A stretch of 63,050 bases of DNA from Cryobacterium psychrotolerans. GTDB lineage: Bacteria; Actinomycetota; Actinomycetes; Actinomycetales; Microbacteriaceae. Both the position numbers and the translations under genes were made by a program. Where the stretch lies: the NCBI RefSeq assembly GCF_900101115.1, contig NZ_FNFU01000016.1:1-63050 (forward strand), read 5' to 3'. Shown one piece after another: positions 19,391 through 28,481 of the stretch (its first letter is position 1; each line of letters begins with the position of its first letter). Below the pieces are notes generated by a model. That model saw only the letters and a list, made by a program, of their open reading frames with translations. It did no database searches and was not told where the DNA came from.

Positions 19391-20905
19391 ATGACGATTT
19401 CTCCCCTTGTCGAGCCGGGCGCCGAGCTCAGCGCCGCCGAGTCCGCACGCACCGTCCGCCAGCGCGGGCTTCCCCCGCTCACCGAGATCGACCGCCGCCG
19501 GCTGGCCAGCGCCCGCGTGCTCGTCCTCGGAGCCGGACGGCTCGGATCTCCCGCCGTGCGCAACCTGGCCTCCGCCGGGGTCGGCACGATCGGGATCGTC
19601 GCCGCCGACGACATCGAGATTGAGCTTGACCCGAACACTGAACCGAACACCGGGGGCAACACCGCGCTTGCGCCCGTGTCTGCACGCGACTCGGTGCTCG
19701 AGTTCGCACCGGTGTCCGCACGCGCTTCTGCCACCGAGGCGGCGCCCGGATCCGGGTCCGCGCCCGAGTCCGCATCCGCGTCCGGGCCCGCCCCCGCGCC
19801 CGCAGTCGCGCCGGCGCAGCCCAGCAGGCGAGCCGGTCGCCACGCGGCGGAACCGGCGAAGGAGGCCCCGGCCGAGACCCCCGCCGACGCCGCTGCCGAC
19901 GAGGTGGCCGAGCTCGCCGCCGAGGCCGCACCGGAGGCCGACATCATCCGTCACCCCGGCCGTCTCACCCCGGCCAACGCGTTCGAGATCCTCGCCGGCT
20001 ACGACCTCGTGATCGATTGCGCCGACGACTTCCCCGCGCCGTTCCTCGCCAACGACACCTGCGCGGCCCTCGGACTGCCGCTGGTCTGGGCATCCGTGCT
20101 GCGCGGCGACGCCCAGCTGTCGGCCTTCTGGGCCCACCCTCCCGCCGGCAGCGACGTCACCGGCGTTCACCTGCGCGACCTCTACCCGGCCCCGCCCGCA
20201 CCGGGCGAACGACCGGTCTTCCCCGATGCCGACGTGCTCGGCGCGCTCTGCGGCCAGGTCGGATCGCTTATGGCCGGCGAGGCGATCAAGCTCATCACCG
20301 GCATTGCCGAGCCGCTGCTCGGACGCCGCCTGGTCATCGACGCTCTGTCCGGTCGGTTCACCGAAACCCCGCTACTCGGCACGGGCGTGCCCGCGGCCTG
20401 CGCGATGCCGGCCGTGCCGACCGTCGGAGCGGTGCCCGCCGTCGGAGCCGTGCCCGCCGTCGGAGCCGTGCCCGCCGTCGGAGCCGTGCCCGCCGCCGGA
20501 GCCGCTCCGGCCGCCCTGCCCACGCTCTCCCCGGTCGAGCTCGTCGAACGGATGACGGCACTCGCGGCCGGCACGGACGCCCTGCTCGTCGTCGATGTGC
20601 GCGAGCCCGCCGAGCACGCCGAGAGCGCCGTGCCGGGCTCCCTGCTGCTGCCGCTCGACCGGATCCTCACAGCGGAGGGCAGGGAAGAGCTCCCCCGCGA
20701 CATCTCGCTCGTGGTGCACTGCCACCGCGGAACCCGGGCCGACCGCGCCGCGACCGCCCTCCGCGACGCGGGCTTCACCGACGTGTCGGTGCTCTCCGGC
20801 GGAATCGTCGCCTGGGACCACGCCGTCGCCGGCGGCACCGCCCCCGGCCGCGGCAGCGAATGGGCCGACGCCCTGACGTCCCAGCCCGCCCCGGCCCAGG
20901 GCTGA
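19391..20905 (+). CDS. MoeB/ThiF-type adenylyltransferase with rhodanese domain
   Basis: MoeZ-like layout in 504 aa: ThiF/E1-like domain (VLVLGAGRLGSPAVRNLASAG from 43) and C-terminal rhodanese domain (about 380-482) with Cys444 in HCHRGTRA. Such proteins adenylate the C-terminus of MoaD/ThiS-type sulfur carriers and then sulfurate them. Odd points: a low-complexity insert (residues 80-142) stands where NLQRQ normally follows the nucleotide loop; Arg/Lys that could replace the ATP-contacting pair may be in SRRAGRHAAEPAK (145-157). The usual Cys before the GxLCG helix is absent (PVFPDADVLGALCG). The domain linker has five VGAVPA-like repeats. Start ATG at 19391 has TAGCGT 6 nt upstream (leaderless). 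First of a Mo-cofactor operon. Confidence 0.82.
   Translation: MTISPLVEPGAELSAAESARTVRQRGLPPLTEIDRRRLASARVLVLGAGRLGSPAVRNLASAGVGTIGIVAADDIEIELDPNTEPNTGGNTALAPVSARDSVLEFAPVSARASATEAAPGSGSAPESASASGPAPAPAVAPAQPSRRAGRHAAEPAKEAPAETPADAAADEVAELAAEAAPEADIIRHPGRLTPANAFEILAGYDLVIDCADDFPAPFLANDTCAALGLPLVWASVLRGDAQLSAFWAHPPAGSDVTGVHLRDLYPAPPAPGERPVFPDADVLGALCGQVGSLMAGEAIKLITGIAEPLLGRRLVIDALSGRFTETPLLGTGVPAACAMPAVPTVGAVPAVGAVPAVGAVPAVGAVPAAGAAPAALPTLSPVELVERMTALAAGTDALLVVDVREPAEHAESAVPGSLLLPLDRILTAEGREELPRDISLVVHCHRGTRADRAATALRDAGFTDVSVLSGGIVAWDHAVAGGTAPGRGSEWADALTSQPAPAQG
20420..20502. repeat. 18-bp tandem repeat in the MoeB-like gene
   Basis: Four to five copies of an 18-bp unit (GCCGTCGGAGCCGTGCCC) encode VGAVPA repeats in the linker between ThiF and rhodanese domains. 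The unit is a multiple of three, so copy-number change would alter linker length only. Confidence 0.85.
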
Positions 20906-20908
20906 GAC

Positions 20909-22273
20909 ATGACCGGCCACGAGCACAACGCCAGCCATGAACACGAGCACGACGGCCGGCGCGGCGACGCGCATCCGCACGGCCGCGACCACGAACACGC
21001 GCACCCCGCCCCCGCGGATGACTGCGCGATTCCGGCATCCGCCCGCAGCGTCGCCGAGCAGCAGGGCGCCGTGCTGGCAACCGTGGCGCCCCTGCCCCCG
21101 GCCCGCGTGACCCTCGACGAGGCGCGCGGCCTGGTGCTGGCCGAGGACATCCGCAGCGCCACCGACATTCCCCCGTTCGACAATTCGGCCATGGACGGTT
21201 ACGCCGTGCGCCGGGTCGATGTGCAGCAGGCCTCCGCCGCGGCGCCGGTCACCCTGCCCGTGATCGCCGACCTCGCCGCCGGCACCGCCGACAACCCTCG
21301 GATCGGGGCCGGCCAGGTCGCCCGGATCATGACCGGGGCGCCCATGCCCGATGGCGCGGATGCCGTGGTGCCGATCGAAGACACCGACCGCGGCACCGAC
21401 ACGGTCACGATCGTTCGAGCGCCGGCGCCCTCCGCGCACCTGCGCCGAGCCGGCGAGGACGTGCGCGCGGGCGACACCGTGCTCGTGGCCGGCGTGCGGA
21501 TGGGGCCGACGCGGCTGGCCGCAGCGGCGAGCGCCGGGGCGGGAACCGTTTCGGCGCATCCGGCCCCGCGAGTGGCCGTGATCTCGACCGGCAGCGAGCT
21601 CGTGCCGCCCGGCCAGGCCACCGGGCGCGGGCAGATCCCCGATTCCAACTCCTTCCTGCTCGCCGCCGCCGTCGCGGAGGCCGGCGGGGTGCCGGTTCGC
21701 CTCGGCTCCGTGGCCGACGACGAAGACGCACTCCGCGAGTTGCTGGCCGCGCAGGCCGGACTGGTGGACGCGTTCGTGCTCTCCGGCGGCGTCAGCGTCG
21801 GGGCCTACGACGTGGTCAAGGCGGTGCTCGCCCCACTCGGCACGATGCGTTTCGGGCCGGTCAGGATGCAGCCGGGCAAGCCCCAGGGCTTCGGCCGCTG
21901 GATGCCCGGACCGGACGGCTCTCCCGGGCCGGTCATCTTCGCCCTGCCCGGCAACCCGGTGAGCGCCTACGTCTCGTTCGAGGTGTTCGTGCGGCCGGCG
22001 CTGCGCCGGATGCAGGGCCACACCGACCTGCACCGGCCCACCGTGACCGCGACCGTGGCCGACGGCTGGACGTCGCCGTCCGGCCGGGCCCAGTACATGC
22101 CGGTCACCGTGGAGCGTGACGACGCGCTGACCCGGGTGCGCCGGGCCACCTCCGGCGGCTCGGGCTCGCACCTCGTCGCCGGGCTCGGCCAGGCGACCGG
22201 GCTGGCCATCGTGCCGGAGGATGTCACCCTGGTGGCCGCCGGCGACCTCGTCACGGTCATGCTCACGTCATGA
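20909..22273 (+). CDS. moeA: molybdopterin molybdotransferase MoeA, His-rich N-terminus
   Basis: Inserts molybdate into adenylated molybdopterin in the last common step of Mo-cofactor synthesis. In 454 aa the family core begins near residue 45 (SVAEQQGAVL), with IPPFDNSAMDGYAVR, the GDTVLVAGVRMGP segment, the MoCF domain VISTGSELVPPG and SGGVSVGAYD, and ALPGNPVSAYVSFEVFVRP. The first 33 residues carry about ten His (MTGHEHNASHEHEHDGRRGD, then HPHGRDHEHAH), an unusual metal-binding-like extension. ATG is 3 nt after the upstream stop and its own stop overlaps mobA (ATGA). Confidence 0.93.
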   Translation: MTGHEHNASHEHEHDGRRGDAHPHGRDHEHAHPAPADDCAIPASARSVAEQQGAVLATVAPLPPARVTLDEARGLVLAEDIRSATDIPPFDNSAMDGYAVRRVDVQQASAAAPVTLPVIADLAAGTADNPRIGAGQVARIMTGAPMPDGADAVVPIEDTDRGTDTVTIVRAPAPSAHLRRAGEDVRAGDTVLVAGVRMGPTRLAAAASAGAGTVSAHPAPRVAVISTGSELVPPGQATGRGQIPDSNSFLLAAAVAEAGGVPVRLGSVADDEDALRELLAAQAGLVDAFVLSGGVSVGAYDVVKAVLAPLGTMRFGPVRMQPGKPQGFGRWMPGPDGSPGPVIFALPGNPVSAYVSFEVFVRPALRRMQGHTDLHRPTVTATVADGWTSPSGRAQYMPVTVERDDALTRVRRATSGGSGSHLVAGLGQATGLAIVPEDVTLVAAGDLVTVMLTS

Positions 22274-23043
22274 GGCGCGACGGGGTCGTGCCCGCGGGGG
22301 TCGTGGCCGCTGGGGTCGTGCCCGACCTGATCGTGCTCGCCGGCGGCAGCGGCAGCCGGCTCGGCGGCGTGGACAAGGCGGCAGTCACGATCGCCGGACG
22401 CACGCTGCTCTCCCGCGCGCTCGATGCCCGCGCCCTGACCGCGCGCACCGTCGTCGTCGGGCCCGAATCCAGCCGGCCGGCCGCCGGGGCCGCCGCCGCA
22501 AAGGTGCTCTGGGCGCTCGAGGATCCGCCCCTCGGCGGGCCCGCGGCCGGCGTCGCGGCCGGCCTGGCCGCGCTCGAACGCGACGCGGCGGCCGGCGCCG
22601 ACGCGGCAGCCCCGACCGCCGACTGGGTGCTGCTGCTGGCCTGCGACCTGCCCTGGGCTGCGGATGCCGCGCGCATCCTGCTCGACGCGGCGGAAGACGC
22701 TGCCGATGCCCCAGCCGACGCCGGCGCGCCCGACGCGCTCGACGGCATCCACCTCGTCGACGCCGACGGCCGGGACCAGTGGCTCGCCGGCCTGTACCGG
22801 GCGTCCGCCCTCCGCGCGGCCGTGCGGCGCGCCGGCGCCGACGTGCGCGGGGCGCGCATGCGCGACCTGCTCGCCGGTTTCAGGCTCCGCGGCATCCGCG
22901 ACGACTCGAACGCCGGGAAGGACGTCGACACCTGGCAGGCTGTCGCCGCCACCGAGGTGCTCCTGGCCTCGCCGGCGAACACACCAGCGAACCCGCCGGC
23001 ACCCGGATCCGACGCCGCCGCATCCGGCCCCGCCTGCGGGTAG
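22270..23043 (+). CDS. mobA: molybdenum cofactor guanylyltransferase
   Basis: Converts Mo-molybdopterin to the bis-MGD form used by DMSO-reductase family enzymes such as NarG. In 257 aa it shows the nucleotidyltransferase signature LAGGSGSRLGGVDKA (residues 23-37), PPLGGPAAGVAAGL, and LLACDLPW. It has an N-terminal VVPAGVVAAGVVPD repeat and a long Ala-rich tail (about 235-257). The start overlaps the moeA stop by 4 nt, so it is translationally coupled. Context with narK/narGHJI supports the role. Confidence 0.88.
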   Translation: MRRDGVVPAGVVAAGVVPDLIVLAGGSGSRLGGVDKAAVTIAGRTLLSRALDARALTARTVVVGPESSRPAAGAAAAKVLWALEDPPLGGPAAGVAAGLAALERDAAAGADAAAPTADWVLLLACDLPWAADAARILLDAAEDAADAPADAGAPDALDGIHLVDADGRDQWLAGLYRASALRAAVRRAGADVRGARMRDLLAGFRLRGIRDDSNAGKDVDTWQAVAATEVLLASPANTPANPPAPGSDAAASGPACG

Positions 23044-23437
23044 TCCTCCGCGGTGCGGTTCCCAACTGCGGAGAATCTCGGGATCGGGTAGCGCATCCGC
23101 CGAACGGCGCCGCCCCTGGCGTTCCGCGACCGGAATCTTCGCAGTTTGGTACGCCGTCTGCGCATAACTCCGCCAAAAATTCAGGCGCGCGCCCTGAACC
23201 CGCGGAATCACGGGGTTGCTGCGGCGATCGCCGCGGATCTGGCGGAGTTATGAACCGCGGGCGCGACGAAAGCCCGGGCAAGCGGCGTTTCAGGGGGCCC
23301 AAACCTGCCGTTTCCCACGGTTCTTTCACACGAGTGCACTTTTCACGGCGTTCCTTGCTTGCCACGGCCATGCGGACCCGCCATGCTGACACTCAAGCGG
23401 GCCCCCGCGCCCGATCGCGTTGACGGCGAGGACGCAC
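23044..23437. other. gap between mobA and narK with two inverted repeats
   Basis: No gene is supported. Two inverted repeats are clear. At about 23061-23155, CCAACTGCGGAGAATCTCGG faces the near-complement CCGGAATCTTCGCAGTTTGG. At 23163-23252, a perfect 13-bp pair CATAACTCCGCCA / TGGCGGAGTTATG encloses 64 nt. Both belong to the same style of long-arm palindromes as the numbered families but have no second copy in the window. The narK promoter is not evident; TTTCACACGAGTGCACTTTT near 23326 is AT-richer. Confidence 0.65.
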
Positions 23438-24751
23438 ATGACGCCTGCAGTAACGTCCACTCTCAGCTCCGACCTCTCGAATTGGGACCCGGAGAACGAA
23501 GCGACCTGGGATTCCAGGCTCGCCTGGCGCACGCTGTGGATCACCACGTATTGCATGCTGCTCGGCTTCGCCACCTGGTACCTCGTCAGTGCGATCGCCC
23601 CGCGGCTAAACGACATCGGCTACGACCTCAGCCAGGAGCAGCTGTACTGGCTCGTCGCCGTCCCCGGGCTCGCCGGCGGCCTGCTGCGGCTGGTCTTCAT
23701 GTTCCTCCCCCCGCTGATCGGCACCCGCGCCCTGGTCGCGATGTCATCCGCGCTGCTGCTGCTGCCCATGCTCGGCTGGACGCTGGCCGCCCGGGACACC
23801 TCGACCCCCTACTGGGTTCTGCTCGCGCTGGCCTTCGCGGCCGGCGTCGGCGGCGGCAGCTTCTCCGGGCTGATGGCATCCACCAGTTATTTCTTCCCCA
23901 AGCGCCTGGCTGGAACGGCGCTCGGCCTGCAGGCGGGCCTCGGCAACTTCGGCATCGGCCTGATCCAGGTGCTCACGCCGTGGATCGTCGGTTTCGGCCT
24001 GCTCGGCACGGCCGCGCTCACCCCGCAGAGCACCGCCGAAGGACAGTTCGTCTGGCTGCACAACGGCGGACTCGTGCTCGTCCCCTGGGTGCTGCTCGCC
24101 GTCGGGCTGTCCCTCTTCTACCTGCGCCGGGTGCCGATCAAGGCGAACTTCCGGCAGCAGATGGACATCTTCAGGATCAAGCACACCTGGATCATGACGG
24201 CCATCTACCTGATGAGCTTCGGCGCGTTCAGCGGGCTCGCCGCCCAGATGGGGCTGATGATCCTCAGCATCTACGGCGACTTCGAGAACGCGCCCGACCC
24301 GCTCGCCTTCGCCTTCATCGGGCCGGCCATGGGCGCCCTCGTGCGGGCCGGTGCCGGCCCCCTCTGCGACAAATGGGGCGGGGCGATCTTCACGTTCATC
24401 GGCGGGGTGGGGATGACAGTCGGGACAGTCATCACGATCTTCTTCCTCAGACCAACGAGCGTCGACCAGTTCTGGGGCTTCCTCATCGGGATGCTCATCA
24501 TCTTCTTCTTCGCGGGGCTGGCCAACGCCGGTACGTTCAAACAGATGCCGATGATCTTCCCCAAGCGTCAGGCCGGCGGGGCCATCGGATGGACGGCCGC
24601 GATCGCGGCCTTCGGCCCGTTCATCGTGGGCATGGCGCTCACGGCCGTCAGCCCGACGGCCTTCTTCATCGGCTGCGCCGTCTGGTGTGCGTTCTGCACC
24701 GGCCTCGCCTGGTTCTTCTACGCCCGTCCCGGCGCCCCGAACCCCGGCTGA
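23438..24751 (+). CDS. narK: nitrate/nitrite transporter NarK
   Basis: Major-facilitator protein of 437 aa with about twelve membrane segments. The nitrate-porter signature GLQAGLGNFGIGLIQ is present, and a second partly matching segment (FAGLANAGTFKQMPMIFPKRQAGGAIG) lies in the C-terminal half. ATG at 23438 is preferred over TTG at 23420 because GAGGA lies 5 nt before it. It probably exchanges nitrate and nitrite for the nitrate reductase encoded convergently downstream. Confidence 0.93.
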   Translation: MTPAVTSTLSSDLSNWDPENEATWDSRLAWRTLWITTYCMLLGFATWYLVSAIAPRLNDIGYDLSQEQLYWLVAVPGLAGGLLRLVFMFLPPLIGTRALVAMSSALLLLPMLGWTLAARDTSTPYWVLLALAFAAGVGGGSFSGLMASTSYFFPKRLAGTALGLQAGLGNFGIGLIQVLTPWIVGFGLLGTAALTPQSTAEGQFVWLHNGGLVLVPWVLLAVGLSLFYLRRVPIKANFRQQMDIFRIKHTWIMTAIYLMSFGAFSGLAAQMGLMILSIYGDFENAPDPLAFAFIGPAMGALVRAGAGPLCDKWGGAIFTFIGGVGMTVGTVITIFFLRPTSVDQFWGFLIGMLIIFFFAGLANAGTFKQMPMIFPKRQAGGAIGWTAAIAAFGPFIVGMALTAVSPTAFFIGCAVWCAFCTGLAWFFYARPGAPNPG

Positions 24752-24959
24752 CCCGCCCAAATCACGCCGTGAGATCAGGGTGCGGCGCCGGATTCTGGCA
24801 CCGGCGAGCCCTCACGCATGTGGCACGCCCCGCCAGCGCGGGCTCCTGGTGCTCCTGTGGCGTCGGCCGGCCCCTGCCGGCTCCCGCGGCTCCGGCCGAC
24901 TCCCGTGGCTCCGGGCCGACTCCCGTGGCTCCTGCCGGCTCCTGCCGGCTCCCGGCGGG

Positions 24960-25051
24960 GGCCAACTCAGGAGATCCGTGCCGCGCCGGCCCGACAGCCC
25001 TGGAATCCCGCGGTGCGCTACAGCGGCGTCCCCGATTCTCCTGAGTTCGCC
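24960..25051. repeat. palindromic element, family 2, copy 2
   Basis: GGCCAACTCAGGAGATCC on the left faces GATTCTCCTGAGTTCGCC on the right. The middle is a GC-rich sequence unlike that of copy 1. Outer arms match the 3532 and 52131 copies. Confidence 0.8.
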
Positions 25052-25105
25052 ACACACCCGCGCGGCGCGACCCGCGGCCGACTCGCCCAACCCGGCCCAA
25101 CCGCC

Positions 25106-25166
25106 CGTGAGGGGTCGCAAATCGACCTTCCCGGGCCCAACGAAGGTCGATATGCGACCCCTCACG
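25106..25166. repeat. palindromic element, family 5 (single copy)
   Basis: Arms of 25 bp differing at one position: left contains GAGGGGTCGCAAATCGACCT, right is its complement with ATATC for AAATC. The 11-nt loop is CCGGGCCCAAC. This is the most perfect palindrome in the window and lies between the ends of narK and narI. Confidence 0.85.
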
Positions 25167-25257
25167 CGGGGAGAGTGGCGGGGTGCGGTTGGTGGAGGCG
25201 GCGAGCGGGCGCGGCGGGCGGGGGCGGAGGCGGGGGCGGCTAGCGGGGGGTGCGCTG

Positions 25258-25345
25258 GCGGGGGCGGAGACGGAGACGGAGACGGAGACGGGGGCGGGGA
25301 CGGAGACGGAGACGGAGGCGGGGACGGAGACGGAGACGGAGGCGG
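25258..25345. repeat. GGAGAC/GGCGGA tandem array
   Basis: Degenerate 6-bp units (GGAGAC, GGCGGG, GGAGGC) with higher-order copies of a longer block run up to the narI stop. The minus-strand transcript would carry it as a GTCTCC repeat in the 3' untranslated region of the nar mRNA. Confidence 0.75.
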
Positions 25346-25351
25346 GGGCGG

Positions 25352-26131
25352 CTAGCGGGGGGTGCGCTGGCGGGTGCGGGTGGGGGCGGCGGGGCGCTCG
25401 CTCTTTTCCCAGCCGCGGCGAGGGCCCCGGGAGCCCGAGCCGACAGTGTGCGCGTCGCGGGATCGGTAGACGATATACGGGCGCACGATGTAGCCGAGCG
25501 GCGCCGAGAACACGTGCACCAGCCGGGTGAACGGCCAGAGCAGGAACAGGGCGGTCGCCGAGAGCACGTGCAGCTGGAAGAAGAACGGCACGTTGGCCAT
25601 CAGCGACGGGTCCGGCTGCAGGATGAGCAGCCCCCGGATCCACGGCGAGATCGTGCCGCGGTAGTCGTAGCCCGCGCCGAAGATCTGGTACATCACGGTC
25701 GCCAGCGTGCCGAAGCCGATCACCAGCGCGAGCAACAGGTACATCGTCTTGTCCATCACCGTCGTCGCCAGCATCACCCGGGGGGTCAGCCGGCGGCGGA
25801 TCAGCAGCAGCACGATGCCGGCGATCGTGAGAACCGCAGCCACCGTGCCCAGCCAGGTGGCCCCGAGGTGGTACCAGTGCTCGGTGACCCCGAAGAACTC
25901 CAGCCACGCCTTCGGCACGAGCAGGCCCACGACGTGCCCGCCGAAGACCATCAGGATGCCGTAGTGGAACATCGGCGAGCCCCAGCGCAGCAGCCGATTC
26001 TCGTAGGTCTGGCTCGACCGCGAGGTCCAGCCGAACTGGTCGAAGCGGTAGCGCAGGATGTGCCCGACCACGAAGACCGCCATCGCCACGTACGGGAACG
26101 CGACCCAGAGCAGGATGTCCCAGGTGTTCAT
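25352..26131 (-). CDS. narI: respiratory nitrate reductase gamma subunit
   Basis: Membrane cytochrome b subunit that oxidises quinol and passes electrons to NarH. The 259-aa protein starts MNTWDILLWVAFPYVAMAVF and has five hydrophobic helices. Histidines in FVVGHILRYRFD, FHYGILMVFGGHVVG and FFFQLHVLSATALFLLWPFTRLVHVFS supply the heme ligands. ATG at 26131 is inside a 4-nt overlap with the narJ stop; the frame is open further upstream but only as narJ's shadow. The last 25 residues (SGSRGPRRGWEKSERPAAPT...) are Arg/Pro-rich. Confidence 0.96.
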   Translation of the reverse strand: MNTWDILLWVAFPYVAMAVFVVGHILRYRFDQFGWTSRSSQTYENRLLRWGSPMFHYGILMVFGGHVVGLLVPKAWLEFFGVTEHWYHLGATWLGTVAAVLTIAGIVLLLIRRRLTPRVMLATTVMDKTMYLLLALVIGFGTLATVMYQIFGAGYDYRGTISPWIRGLLILQPDPSLMANVPFFFQLHVLSATALFLLWPFTRLVHVFSAPLGYIVRPYIVYRSRDAHTVGSGSRGPRRGWEKSERPAAPTRTRQRTPR

Positions 26132-26807
26132 CGCCGTGCTCCCTCGCTTGATGCGGTCGCCCCGAACGGCGCCAGGTTGCCGAGGAAGGTCAGGCCGACC
26201 GTCTCGGTGGGCGGCCCCTCGTTGACCAGGGCCAGGTAGCGCTTCCGCGTCTCCTCGTCGATCTTCGGCAGCGACAGCGACACGGCCTCCAGCACATGCG
26301 CGTACGGGCTGGAGATCGTTTCCAGCGCGGTGCGCAGCACCTCGATGCCGTCGCGGTGGGCGGACAGCAGCTCCCGCGCGATCGGCGAGTCCGAGAGCGC
26401 CGAGAACTCGAGCACCATCGGCAGGTAGTCGGGCAGCTCGTCGGCAGCGGGCTCCCAGCCGGCCGCGCGGTACGCCTCGACGAAGCGCACGAGCGCCATG
26501 CCGCGCCTTCTCGTGTCGCCGGCGGCGTAGTAGCTCAGGTACGGGCAGCACTTGCGCTTGGTGTCGAAGGTCTGGATGAAGTGCACCTCCAGCTCCTGCC
26601 GGCCCATCGCATCCGCGGCCGCCAGGAACGTTTCGAACGCGGTGCGCAGCGGATGCGGCAGCCGCGTCACCGACTCGGCCACAACCGGAAAGCGCGCCCG
26701 GCGCTCCTCGCTCGGATAGTCGAGCAGGATCGACGCCGCCATGTGCGCGACGGCGGCATCCGTCTTCGACAGCGGGAGCGCCGCGACCTTCCGCACCGGG
26801 AGGAGCT

Positions 26808-26811
<4 letters not shown>
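26128..26811 (-). CDS. narJ: nitrate reductase molybdenum cofactor assembly chaperone
   Basis: Cytosolic chaperone that helps cofactor insertion into NarG and docking on NarI; not part of the final enzyme. In 227 aa it shows HMAASILLDYPSEE, the conserved LEVHFIQTFDTKRKCCPYLSYY core, and GDTRRRGMALVRFVEAY. GTG at 26811 overlaps the narH stop by 4 nt (GTGA), and its stop overlaps narI. Tight coupling through the operon is clear. Confidence 0.95.

Positions 26812-28480
<1,669 letters not shown>

Positions 28481-28481
<1 letters not shown>

Larger units (their letters stand above)
24752..25351. other. convergent gap between narK and narI, repeat-filled
   Basis: No gene is supported over 600 nt. 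From left to right it contains GCTCCGGCCGACTCCCGTG-type direct repeats (24880-24955), a family 2 palindrome (24960-25051), a unique near-perfect palindrome (25106-25166), and a purine-rich tandem array of GGAGAC/GGAGGC units (25230-25345). Several could serve as bidirectional terminators for the converging nar transcripts. Confidence 0.7.

Noticed and set aside
18901..19947. Minus-strand open frames repeating WRVGDSNPASGRCAFTQH across the tRNA repeats
   Set aside because: They are translations of the reverse complement of tRNA-Ser and its 3' repeats, with no start signal or homologous protein.
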